Positions 34,815 through 42,756 of a stretch of DNA of 64,000 nucleotides are shown piece after piece; the first letter of the stretch is position 1; each line of letters begins with the position of its first letter. Made by a program: the position numbers and the translations under genes. The stretch lies in assembly GCF_014930455.1 (NCBI RefSeq), contig NZ_JAAIYO010000006.1:1-64000 (forward strand), written 5' to 3'. The DNA comes from Corallococcus soli. Its GTDB lineage: Bacteria > Myxococcota > Myxococcia > Myxococcales > Myxococcaceae. A model generated the notes under the pieces. The model worked only from the letters and a program-made list of their open reading frames with translations. It made no database searches and was not told the DNA's origin.

Positions 34815-37601
34815 TCACGGGTGGCTGGCCGGGTTCGCCGGGTTCGTCCCCGCCGCCCGTTCGTCCCCGTCGAAGAACCCATCCAGGTCCCGGTCGATGC
34901 CGGCGCGCATCCCCGAGCCCGGAGGCGTGCAGGTGTACGTCAAGAGACCCTGGTTCGTGGCGACGGCCGAGCGGAGCGACGCCGCGGGCACCAGCGGCAG
35001 CGCGGCGCGGTCCGTCTTGAACAGCCCGCCGCCCACGTAGAGGAAGCCCATCTCGTAGGTGCCGGCGCGGCCCTTGGCGATGAGGTCGCACTCCCCCGCG
35101 TTCGCGCGCGCCACCAGCAGGTCGATGCGCGGCCCGGCCACCGTGGCGTTGGTGGCGGTGAGCGTCACCTGCTGTCCGACGATGGGCGCCAGGTTGGTTT
35201 CGAAGGCGAACATGTACTGCTCCATGTCCTTCTTGGCCTGGAAGCCCGCGGGCGTGTCCGGGATGCCCACCGCGTTGAAGACGGGGTGGAAGTCGAAGCC
35301 GCTGTTGAAGAGGAACAGCGTGGGGATGGCGCCGTCGCTGTTGAAGCCAATGCCACGCACCTGGTCCCCGAGGAACGGATCCGTGGGCGTGTTGCCGAAG
35401 GGGAAGCCCGCGCCGAACATGCCGACCTTCTGGTACATGTTGCGCAGGTGCGGGACCTTGGGGAACAGCGGCTCCGCGTCGAAGGAGCTCTTCCCGTCCG
35501 TGCCGAAGAAGCCCTTGAAGGGGCCCTCACCCGGGTTCGCGTTGACGTCCACGCGATGGCAGGACTCGCAGGAGCCGGGGAAGAAGCTGGTGGTGTTGAC
35601 GAAGAAGTCCCGGCCCGCCTGCTGTGACGGCGTGAGGGAGTTGTCCAGGTTGCGGATGGGGTTGGGCGGGTAGACGACCTGGAGGATGAAGTCGGAGAAC
35701 TTCTGCATCTCCACGGGCGTGAGCTGGGCGCTGCGGCCGAGCAGGTCCATGAAGGCCGGGTTGAACTGCTTGAAGGCCTCCACCTCGTTGAAGGCGCCGC
35801 CGTTGGGCTGGACGCTGGGCCCGGTGCTGCCGCCGGTGCGGTCCCCGCGCCAGTGCATGGGCCCCTGGTTCGCCATGCCGCGCAGGCTCTGGGTGGACAG
35901 CGGGCCCTTCATTGGGTGGAAGGCCGTGTCCTGGCCGAACGTCGGGTCGGGGCCGAACTCCGGCAGCACCGGGACGATGGGGTTGTAGTTGGCCGTCACG
36001 CTGCCGTCCGGATTGCCCAGGTCCCAGGTGATGCTGTCGAAGTCACCGAAGATGTGGCAGCTGCCGCAGGACGAGTCGCCGTGGCTGGAGCTGGTGCGCG
36101 CGTTGTAGAGGAACGGGCGGCCCTGGACCACGCTCGGCGGCTCCGGGTTGAACATGGGCAGGTGGGCCACCTCCGTCTTCGTGGTGGTGTTGACGACGGA
36201 GATGGCGTTGTCGAAGCGGGTCAGCACGTAGAGGCGGTTGCGCGCCTCGTCCAGCACGAGGCCGGTGGGGCCGCCGCCGCTCAATTCAATCTGGTTCGCG
36301 GTGCCAGGCACGAAGGTGCCGGCCTCCAGCGCGGAGGTGGCGTACACGCCCAGCTTCGACGAACCGAACGCGGCGACATAGAGCGTGGCGCCGTCGGACG
36401 TCACCGACATGCCCGTGGGCTGCGCGAGGCTCTTCTCGCTCTCCGTGTTGGGCGTGGCCGCGCAGCAGGCGGCGTAGTTGATGTGCGAGTTGAGGTGGCG
36501 GGGCACGACGCTCCCGCCGCTGCCCAGCACGGTGATGCGGCTCTCGTGCAGGTGGCCGCGCAGGGTGCTGCCCAGCAGGGTGCCGGGACCTTCGAAGCGC
36601 AGGTCGTTCCGGGCCTCGGTGTTGCTGACGTAGACCTTCCCACTCACCGGGTTGACGGCCATGTTGAACAGGATGGTGCCCACGCCCGCGTAGGCGCCCG
36701 CCGCGCCCGCGACCTGCACGGGCGGGTTGGCGGTGGCGGAGATGGCGAACACGTCCTTGTCCGGCAGGGACAGGCGCACGTAGGACGTCCACGGGCGGTT
36801 GAGCACGTCCACCCAGTCCGCGCCGTTGTACTTCACGATGACGGAGACCTCCGGCGCGGGCAGGCCCTGGTGGTTGACGTTGGGGCCGGGCACGCCGCCC
36901 GCGGACTCGCCGCCGTTGGGCACCAGGCTCTCGTGGATGACGGTGGTGCGGTTGCCGGAGTGGAAGGCCGCCGCGTACACGCGCGAGCCGTCCGGCGTGG
37001 CCGCGAGCGCGCGCGGCGTGTCCCCGAACAGGGTGATGCGGGTGAGCGGCGTGCCGCCCAGCGTCGCGCCCAGGTTGTCCGAGTCGAACACCCAGACGTC
37101 CGCCCGGCCGACACCCGGCGTGGTGAGCCGCGGGTCGAACCCGGTGTTCTGGCCCCGGTGCGCGGCGGTGATGAAGGCGCGCTTCTTCCCGGTGCCCGCG
37201 AAGACGATGTCGCGCGGCTCATCCCCCACGAGCAGCGTCCGCGTCACGACGCCCCCGTGCCCGCCCGCGTCCACGCGCACGATGCTCACGCTGTCGGACA
37301 GGTGGTTGACGACCCAGACCTCGTCATTGGTGCGGGCGGCGACGGCGACCGGCTCCAGGCCCACGGGCACGGAGCCCCGGTGCGTCAGGCCGCTGGTGCC
37401 CACCTGGAAGATCTCCAGCCGGTTGTCGGGCGTGTTGACGGCGAAGAGCCACTGGCCGTTGGGGGACAGGGCCAGGGGGCGGACCTGGCCGCTCTCGAAG
37501 ACGGTGAAGTGCTGCGCGGACGCGGTGAAGCTCAACAGCAGCAGCGCGGCGGACACGGCTCGCGCCATGCCACGGCGCGCGGCCGGAGGTCTGGGGTTCA
37601 T
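34815..37601 (-). CDS. secreted YVTN-type beta-propeller / dihaem cytochrome c protein
   Basis: A 928-residue exported protein. A signal peptide (residues 1-30, AVSAALLLLSFTASAQ) precedes a region of about 460 residues built of propeller blades (VRPLALSPNGQWLFAVNTPDNRLEIF, GLEPVAVAARTNDEVWVVNHLSDSVSIVRV, GPTGLVLDEARNRLYVLTRFDNAISVVNT). The C-terminal part holds two CxxCH haem-binding sites, CGSCH at about 510-514 and CESCH at about 680-684. The 170-residue spacing matches the dihaem peroxidase/MauG fold. The end has a calcium-loop-like DRDLDGFFDGDE. A periplasmic or surface oxidoreductase is likely; the partner is unknown. The ATG at 37601 follows AGAGAG. Confidence 0.85.
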   Translation of the reverse strand: MNPRPPAARRGMARAVSAALLLLSFTASAQHFTVFESGQVRPLALSPNGQWLFAVNTPDNRLEIFQVGTSGLTHRGSVPVGLEPVAVAARTNDEVWVVNHLSDSVSIVRVDAGGHGGVVTRTLLVGDEPRDIVFAGTGKKRAFITAAHRGQNTGFDPRLTTPGVGRADVWVFDSDNLGATLGGTPLTRITLFGDTPRALAATPDGSRVYAAAFHSGNRTTVIHESLVPNGGESAGGVPGPNVNHQGLPAPEVSVIVKYNGADWVDVLNRPWTSYVRLSLPDKDVFAISATANPPVQVAGAAGAYAGVGTILFNMAVNPVSGKVYVSNTEARNDLRFEGPGTLLGSTLRGHLHESRITVLGSGGSVVPRHLNSHINYAACCAATPNTESEKSLAQPTGMSVTSDGATLYVAAFGSSKLGVYATSALEAGTFVPGTANQIELSGGGPTGLVLDEARNRLYVLTRFDNAISVVNTTTKTEVAHLPMFNPEPPSVVQGRPFLYNARTSSSHGDSSCGSCHIFGDFDSITWDLGNPDGSVTANYNPIVPVLPEFGPDPTFGQDTAFHPMKGPLSTQSLRGMANQGPMHWRGDRTGGSTGPSVQPNGGAFNEVEAFKQFNPAFMDLLGRSAQLTPVEMQKFSDFILQVVYPPNPIRNLDNSLTPSQQAGRDFFVNTTSFFPGSCESCHRVDVNANPGEGPFKGFFGTDGKSSFDAEPLFPKVPHLRNMYQKVGMFGAGFPFGNTPTDPFLGDQVRGIGFNSDGAIPTLFLFNSGFDFHPVFNAVGIPDTPAGFQAKKDMEQYMFAFETNLAPIVGQQVTLTATNATVAGPRIDLLVARANAGECDLIAKGRAGTYEMGFLYVGGGLFKTDRAALPLVPAASLRSAVATNQGLLTYTCTPPGSGMRAGIDRDLDGFFDGDERAAGTNPANPASHP

Positions 37602-37686
37602 GATGTCTCTCTGGGAAGGGGGAGGGAGGCCCCACTTCAACTGTAGTGGACGCGTCTTGAGCAGGGGAACGGGTGGTCCTGGACCC

Positions 37687-37721
37687 GGTGGAAGTCATTG
37701 CACCGCGCAACGACTTCCACC
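37687..37721. terminator. 15-bp near-perfect hairpin between same-strand genes
   Basis: GGTGGAAGTCATTGC (37687-37701) and its inverted copy at 37707-37721 match at 14 of 15 positions, with a 5-nt loop. It is 26 nt past the stop of the minus-strand gene at 37748 and 85 nt before the start of the dihaem protein gene. It may end the former transcript, or act as attenuator or operator for the latter. Confidence 0.6.
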
Positions 37722-37747
37722 TCTACGCAGCCAGGATTGGCGGCTGG

Positions 37748-39022
37748 TCACTTCCGGGGCCAATCGCGGAGCAGCGCTTCGACGTCAGCCTGCTGGGTCC
37801 AGTCCAGCCGGCCCCGCAGCGCGCTCTTGCCGCACTCGATGAGGACCGACCTCCACTTGGAAGCCGACGTCTGCGGGACATGGTGTGTTCGCCGCGCCTC
37901 CCAGAACGTGCCCCCGGTCGCGTTCACCACGCGCGCCACGCAGGCGTCGAACTCCTCCTGGGGCAACCAGCGCAGGGACTCCAGGACCCCGTCCGCGTCG
38001 AAGCCCTCCAGCGAGGAGTCCTTGCCGGTGATGGCCTGGAGGGACCTCTGGCCCTGATGCTCGGGGATGAAGGACACGCCCCCGGGGCGCAGCACGCAGT
38101 GCCCCCTGAGCCATTCCTCGTCGGGTCCCTGGAGCGACGCGGGGAGGATGGCCACCTGCTTCAGGCGCACCCCGCTCCGCGCGGCGCCGCGGAGGGGCGG
38201 CTGGCGGTGCAACTCCAGGAGCGAGGCCACTTCAAAGGCATCCAACACCGCCCGCGCATGCAGCCGCCGGTCCCCCGTCACGCGCAGGTCCAGGGTGAAG
38301 GGGTCCACGGTGATGCCGCCGTCGGGGATGGTGCCCAGCCGCACCGCCTGGGGCTCACCGATGGCCGGAATCCAGAGCAGCCGCTCACTGGTGATGCGCA
38401 CCCGGCCGGAGCCCAGCAGGGGCCGCGCCAGCCACCACAGCGGCCTCAGCGTGCCCCCCATGAGGGTCGCCATGAACGAGGGGCCCCGCGAGCTGCCCCG
38501 CTCGGGATGGGGGATGAATCCCTGCATGAGGCGCCGGCCCGGATGCCAGCGGGAATCGGCTTCGAAGACGAGCACCTCGCCCGGGTTCAGCGCCTGGCTC
38601 ACGGGCTGACGCACCAGCGCATCCAGCCGCGTCAGCGCCTCTTCGAGCGGAAGGTCCGCGGGCGCCACGGCCAGCGCCTCCAGCCGACGCCGCGCGAGCC
38701 CGGGGAGCCGCTCACGCAGCTCCGACAGCTTCCGGGCCTGCCGCAGCACGGGCAGGGAGCCGCTCCAGGACTCCGAGGCCGCGCGGTGCTGGACGCGCTC
38801 CAGCGCCTCCTTCAACGCCTCCGTCCGGGAGACCAGCGTGGGCACCAGCTCCGGCCGCTTCAGCAGTCTCCGCCGCCAGCCGGACCCGGACAGCACGCGC
38901 TCCAGCTCCGCATGAAGGGGCAGCGCCTCGGCGATGAGCTCCGCGCGCCCTTCGAGCTGGCGCTCGGCGTCGGACGCCATGAGGACATCAGGCGCGGTGG
39001 AGGACCGGGGGCGCTGGGACAT
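37748..39022 (-). CDS. cytoplasmic protein of unknown function
   Basis: A 424-residue protein I do not recognise. The first about 150 residues are helical, Glu/Arg/Leu-rich (AERQLEGRAELIAEALPLHAELERVL), possibly coiled coil. The rest contains alternating hydrophobic stretches (SGRVRITSERLLWIPAIG, GITVDPFTLDLRVTGDRRLHARA, GVSFIPEHQGQRSLQAITG) resembling PH-like or GRAM-like beta domains that occur twice; this is only a suggestion. No signal or membrane segment except a mildly hydrophobic patch (LRPLWWLARPLLG). The ATG at 39022 is preferred. The next gene on the same strand ends 65 nt upstream, so it may belong to the unit with the two genes at 39088-40610. Confidence 0.7.
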   Translation of the reverse strand: MSQRPRSSTAPDVLMASDAERQLEGRAELIAEALPLHAELERVLSGSGWRRRLLKRPELVPTLVSRTEALKEALERVQHRAASESWSGSLPVLRQARKLSELRERLPGLARRRLEALAVAPADLPLEEALTRLDALVRQPVSQALNPGEVLVFEADSRWHPGRRLMQGFIPHPERGSSRGPSFMATLMGGTLRPLWWLARPLLGSGRVRITSERLLWIPAIGEPQAVRLGTIPDGGITVDPFTLDLRVTGDRRLHARAVLDAFEVASLLELHRQPPLRGAARSGVRLKQVAILPASLQGPDEEWLRGHCVLRPGGVSFIPEHQGQRSLQAITGKDSSLEGFDADGVLESLRWLPQEEFDACVARVVNATGGTFWEARRTHHVPQTSASKWRSVLIECGKSALRGRLDWTQQADVEALLRDWPRK

Positions 39023-39087
39023 GGCGCCGCGAAGCTTAACGCCCCGGGGCCATGGACGGAGGCAGCGCGCCCGAGCGCTCCCGCGCC

Positions 39088-39933
39088 CTAATCGCCCGGC
39101 GTCTCCAACTCCAGACGTGCGCACTGGCGCAGCACCTCTTGTGCGTCGGTGGACCCGGCGCCAGGGGGTGGAGCGACTTCGAGCCAGGGCACGGGAGGTT
39201 GGGTGGGCGTGCCTTCGGACTCCTGGAGGAGCGTGAGCAGCTCCCGCGCGGGATCCCTTTGAAGCAGGGGCACGGCCTGCGCCGGAGATCGCGCGGCAGA
39301 CACCTGCCCTGGAGCAGCGGGCGCCAGCACGGGCGGCTCGTGGTGCATCTGTCCAGGAGCAGCGTACGCCGGCACGGGGTGCTCCGTCACGTCCGGGAGG
39401 GGAATCGCCGCGGCCTGGAGCAGGGCCGCAGGGTCTGGGCGCAGGGACACCGTGGCGACGGGCTCCGCGGGCAGGATGTCATCCGGGTCGAAGCCGAAGG
39501 GCACACCGGGCGGCGGCCTGGGAGGCGTGCCCCGCTCGGGCTCCAGGTCGAAGGGCGAAGGCCCCTCCGGCATGGGCACGCACCTCAACGCGTTCGGGCG
39601 CGGCGTGGGCGCGCCGGAGTCCAATGGCTCCGGGGAGACCTCCGACGACACCGGAGTCATCCGGGGCGTGACGCTGGAAGGCTCCAGACGCGGAGGCCAC
39701 AGCGGCACCGGCAACAGCACCACCTCCGGCTCGCGCACGGGCAGCGAGCGCACCCGCGCGCCGCCCCTCGGCGCCGTGGCCTCCGCGAGCGCCGCCGCAT
39801 GTTCGGCCAGCACCCGCTCCGCCCAGCCCTTCACCCACCGCGCCAGGGCCAGCACCCACGCCAGGTGGCACCGCGCCCGGAGCGGCGGCCCGCCCTGCAC
39901 GGCCCTGACGGGAGGGACGGCCCCGCGCGTCAC
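39088..39933 (-). CDS. proline-rich protein, translationally coupled to the Pvc16-like gene
   Basis: A 281-residue protein of unknown function. The GTG start at 39933 overlaps the TGA of the upstream gene (GTGA) and has GGAGG 6 nt upstream, the classic arrangement for coupling. Residues 1-60 form a helix-rich basic segment (CHLAWVLALARWVKGWAERVLAEHAAALAEATAP). The remainder is Pro/Ala/Glu-rich and probably disordered (PEPLDSGAPTPRPNALRCVP, PRPPPGVPFGFDPDD). The C-terminus again looks structured (ARELLTLLQESEG). Because of the coupling it is probably a partner or scaffold for the upstream protein. A longer reading upstream to 40131 would overlap that gene and is not supported. Confidence 0.7.
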   Translation of the reverse strand: MTRGAVPPVRAVQGGPPLRARCHLAWVLALARWVKGWAERVLAEHAAALAEATAPRGGARVRSLPVREPEVVLLPVPLWPPRLEPSSVTPRMTPVSSEVSPEPLDSGAPTPRPNALRCVPMPEGPSPFDLEPERGTPPRPPPGVPFGFDPDDILPAEPVATVSLRPDPAALLQAAAIPLPDVTEHPVPAYAAPGQMHHEPPVLAPAAPGQVSAARSPAQAVPLLQRDPARELLTLLQESEGTPTQPPVPWLEVAPPPGAGSTDAQEVLRQCARLELETPGD

Positions 39934-40610
39934 CCGTCCTCCTTCACGGGCATCCGGATGATCAACGGCGCGGTGCCGGAGGCGAGCACCTCCGACTCCA
40001 CCGCCAGCATCTCGCCCTCGGCCCGCACCTCCAGGCGGCCCAGCGACCGCGCGGGCGGCACACGGGGGAACTGGAAGTGGCCCTGCGCATCCGTGCGCGT
40101 GCTCAGTTGCAGGGACGGCAGCGCCACCCACGCGCCCCGGATGGGCACGTCACCGGGCCCCACCACCTGGCCCAGCAGCGCGGACGGCGAGGGAGCGCGG
40201 CCCACCAATGACAGACATCGCGCCTCCGCCGGGGGCTGATCCTTGCGCACCTGCACCCGCAGGCGGAAGGCGGGGCGCGGCACCGAACGGAGCCCCGCCC
40301 AGAGCGCGGCTGGCACCGGGCTCAGGTCCACTTCAATCTCCTTGTCGCTCATGGCCGCGAAGACCAGGTCGCCCAGCAGCCGGTGCGCGCGCTCCGGCGT
40401 GTCCGCGCCCACCGTCACCAGATAGCAGACGGTGAACTGCAGGACGCCCCGCTTGCCCGGGCGCGCCATGGGCGCCGGCCCCAGCTCCAGCAGGTAAAGA
40501 CAGACGCCCCGCTCCAGGGAGTCCCGGTCCGGTACGCCCAGGTACACCGGCGCATCCGTGGCGACACGTCCTACCCACGCCCTCATGCGTTGATCGACTT
40601 CGTCGATCAT
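39930..40610 (-). CDS. Pvc16/DUF4255-like protein with carboxypeptidase-regulatory-like domain
   Basis: A 226-residue protein. Residues 1-130 (MIDEVDQRMRAWV, CLYLLELGPAPM, VCYLVTVGADTPERAHRLLGDLVFAAM, EVDLSPVPAALWAGLRSVPRPAFRLRV) resemble the DUF4255/Pvc16 N-terminal family, tube-capping proteins of contractile injection systems. I assign this from pattern memory, so it is tentative. Residues 140-226 form a small beta domain of the carboxypeptidase-regulatory type (LLGQVVGPGDVPIRGAWVALP, TRTDAQGHFQFPRVPPARSL). No other injection-system genes (sheath, tube, baseplate) occur in the window. A perfect 8-bp inverted repeat covers its first codons. The ATG at 40610 is preferred. Confidence 0.62.
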   Translation of the reverse strand: MIDEVDQRMRAWVGRVATDAPVYLGVPDRDSLERGVCLYLLELGPAPMARPGKRGVLQFTVCYLVTVGADTPERAHRLLGDLVFAAMSDKEIEVDLSPVPAALWAGLRSVPRPAFRLRVQVRKDQPPAEARCLSLVGRAPSPSALLGQVVGPGDVPIRGAWVALPSLQLSTRTDAQGHFQFPRVPPARSLGRLEVRAEGEMLAVESEVLASGTAPLIIRMPVKEDG

Positions 40611-40884
40611 CCTTGGCCCCCCGGTTCCCGGCCTGTCCACCGCTACGCCGTGTCTGCCCATCGTACGCTCGCAGGACCTCGTGCGTCTGCCCATTGCCCA
40701 CGGGATGGAGCGGGACGTCCGTGAGCCGACAGGGATTGGACGTGTCCGGAACCGGGCAGTCACCGCTCCGCACATCGCGGCATCCCGGAAAGCCCGTACG
40801 GGTTTCACACGACATCGCTTCTCTTCTGGGGTGCCTTCCGCGAAAGATGTCCACCGGGCCGGCAACCACCGTGGAACTTTCGTC

Positions 40885-41505
40885 ATGACGATGGACTTCC
40901 TTTCAATGAGACGACGCACCTCCCTGCTGTCCTCCGGCCTCGCGCTGGGGTGTCTGGCGGCACTCGGCTTCTCCACCCCCGCCATGGCGGAGGACGAGGG
41001 TTCGAAGCACACCCTGGGCCTGATGGTGGACGCGGGCGCGCCCCACGGCATCGGCGTGTCCGCGGTGCTGCGGCCCACGCAGTGGCTGCGGCTGCAGGCG
41101 GGCCCCACCACCAACACGCTGAGCGTCGGCGTGCGCGGCGGGGTGAGCCTGCTGCCGCTGGACACGTTCATCGCGCCGTCGCTCAACGCGGAGGTCGGGC
41201 ACTACTTCGGCTCCGAGTACAGCGACGTGCTGGACTGGCTGGGCCGCGAGCCGAGCACGACGTCGCAGGCCATCCGCGACGTCACGTACAACTACGTGAC
41301 GGGCAGCGTGGGCCTGGAGGTGGGCGCGCACAGCCGCTTCAACTTCTTCCTGCACGTGGGCCTGAGCTACGTGGCGCTCACGGTGCCGGACCCCACGCCG
41401 CTCATCCAGGACGCGACCAACGACGACACCGTCACGTCCGGGCCGCTGCACGTGCGCGCCACCATCCCGTCCGTGAAGCTGGGCTTCATCCTCTACTTCT
41501 TCTGA
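40885..41505 (+). CDS. outer-membrane beta-barrel-like protein
   Basis: A 206-residue exported protein. ATGs occur at 40885, 40891 and 40906; the last would start exactly with the signal peptide (MRRRTSLLSSGLALGCLAALGFSTPAMAEDE), so the true start may be 40906. The mature about 180 residues have alternating amphipathic strands (HTLGLMVDAGAPHGIGVSAVLRPTQWLRLQAGPTTNT, YVTGSVGLEVGAHSRFNFFLHVGLSYVALTV) and end in the aromatic C-terminus ILYFF, typical of outer-membrane barrel proteins. It is 18 nt upstream of a lipoprotein gene and probably co-transcribed with it. Confidence 0.8.
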   Translation: MTMDFLSMRRRTSLLSSGLALGCLAALGFSTPAMAEDEGSKHTLGLMVDAGAPHGIGVSAVLRPTQWLRLQAGPTTNTLSVGVRGGVSLLPLDTFIAPSLNAEVGHYFGSEYSDVLDWLGREPSTTSQAIRDVTYNYVTGSVGLEVGAHSRFNFFLHVGLSYVALTVPDPTPLIQDATNDDTVTSGPLHVRATIPSVKLGFILYFF

Positions 41506-41523
41506 GCCAGGAGACTCCCCACC

Positions 41524-42075
41524 ATGCGTACGAAAAACTTCCGCACCCTCCTGCTCTGCTGCGCCCTGCCCCTCTTCACCACGGGCTGTGAGTCCCTCTT
41601 CGCCATCGAGGTGGAGGCCGAGGAGATCTGCAAGGCCGAGGACGACCTGTCCTTCCCCGCCGCCATCCCGGGCACTGCGTCCGTGGAGCAGGCCATCCAG
41701 GTGCCGCTGGGCGACTTCGCCAGCGCGCTGCCCGACGACACCGACGTGGAGACCCAGCTGCGGCTGAAGGTCTTCACCGCCACCGCCACCACCGACATCA
41801 GCGGCATCGAGCGCGCGAGCCTCTCCGTGCGCAAGCCCGGCTCCGCGGAGTACGTCCTGCTGGGCGAGTTCCGCGGCGCGGGCAACGGCGGCGCCACCAA
41901 CACGCTCCAGCTCACCGGCAGCGGCGCGGTGGACGTGCTGGACCTGGCGAAGCAGGAGGAGCTGGAGTTCCTCTTCCAGGCCTCGGGGTCGCTGCCCGAA
42001 CAGCCGTGGAGCGCGGACGTCCGGGTGTGCGTGGGCGCCAAGGCGAGCGCCAACTACTTCAACCTGGTGTTCTGA
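41524..42075 (+). CDS. lipoprotein paired with the beta-barrel protein
   Basis: A 183-residue lipoprotein with signal peptide and lipobox ending in TTGC (Cys near residue 22). The mature part is acidic at the start (EVEAEEICKAEDDLSF) and then beta-rich (TQLRLKVFTATATTDISGIERASLSVR, TNTLQLTGSGAVDVLDLAKQEELEFLFQASG). Three Cys including one near the C-terminus (VRVCVGA). No known domain. Directly follows the barrel gene, so the two probably form one envelope module. A hairpin follows its stop. Confidence 0.78.
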   Translation: MRTKNFRTLLLCCALPLFTTGCESLFAIEVEAEEICKAEDDLSFPAAIPGTASVEQAIQVPLGDFASALPDDTDVETQLRLKVFTATATTDISGIERASLSVRKPGSAEYVLLGEFRGAGNGGATNTLQLTGSGAVDVLDLAKQEELEFLFQASGSLPEQPWSADVRVCVGAKASANYFNLVF

Positions 42076-42092
42076 CGGGCCTGCGTCCCCGT

Positions 42093-42117
42093 CCCCGGCG
42101 TCAGGACAGCGCCGGGG
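42093..42117. terminator. hairpin at convergent gene ends
   Basis: CCCCGGCG (42093-42100) pairs with CGCCGGGG (42110-42117) around a 9-nt loop, 17 nt past the lipoprotein stop and overlapping the stop codon of the minus-strand gene at 42101. No clear U-tract. Confidence 0.5.
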
Positions 42118-42568
42118 CGGGGGCGGCGGGCTGGATGCCCAGGTGCTCCAGGCGCGTGCCGAGCACGTGGTCGAAGAACGGATGCGTCACGCACCAGTTC
42201 GCGTCCGGCACGCGGCCCAGGTGGTGGTCGCACAGCCAGGGCACGCTCGCCCGGGCCCACGCCGGGTCCAGGTGCGCCCGGCGGTGCACGCGGTGGAAGT
42301 TGAACGCGCAGGCCCACACCGTGCCCACGAAGAAGGGGGCCAGGGGGAGCAGGGGGACGTGCGCGAGCGCGAGCACCGCCAGCCCCACCCGCTCCCGCAG
42401 CTCCGCGGCGCGCGTCCACCGCGAGCGCAGGTACGCGTCCGCGCAGGGTGACGCCGCGAAGGCCGGGTGCGGTGGCACGGGAGCGTGACGGCGGCCCGGC
42501 GCCACGTACCGGCGCAGCGCCCACTCCCCGAAGTTCGAGTACGCCCAGCCCAGCGGAATGCCGATCAT
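42101..42568 (-). CDS. small fatty-acid-hydroxylase/sterol-desaturase-like protein
   Basis: A 155-residue membrane protein with the His clusters of the fatty-acid hydroxylase superfamily: FHRVHRRAHLD, then LCDHHLG and VTHPFFDHVLGT. These would hold a di-iron centre. A hydrophobic segment (VGLAVLALAHVPLLPLAPFFVGTVWACAF) precedes the first cluster. The protein is shorter than the usual 200-300 residues of the family and may be a compact variant. The start is ATG at 42568 with a GGAGGGGAC sequence upstream. Substrate unknown (lipid hydroxylation expected). Convergent with the lipoprotein gene. Confidence 0.72.
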   Translation of the reverse strand: MIGIPLGWAYSNFGEWALRRYVAPGRRHAPVPPHPAFAASPCADAYLRSRWTRAAELRERVGLAVLALAHVPLLPLAPFFVGTVWACAFNFHRVHRRAHLDPAWARASVPWLCDHHLGRVPDANWCVTHPFFDHVLGTRLEHLGIQPAAPAPALS

Positions 42569-42600
42569 CGTCCCCTCCCCTCTCCCGTGGGGATGGGCAC

Positions 42601-42616
42601 GCGGGGGCGCCCCCGC
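42601..42616. promoter_or_regulatory. 16-bp perfect palindrome between divergent genes
   Basis: GCGGGGGCGCCCCCGC is a perfect palindrome without spacer, about 30 nt upstream of the hydroxylase-like ATG and 140 nt before the transglycosylase start. A continuous palindrome suits a dimeric DNA-binding protein, but in GC-rich DNA chance cannot be excluded. Confidence 0.3.
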
Positions 42617-42756
42617 AACACCGAAGCGAGCGGCAGTGCACAGCGCGGCCAGCCCCCGTGAGGCGGGCGACAGGGGCCGGCCCCCGGGGGAGGTGCTGAC
42701 GCAAGGTGTTCACGGCGCGGGGCCGGAAGTTGGACGGGACGGCTCCGGGCCCGTAA

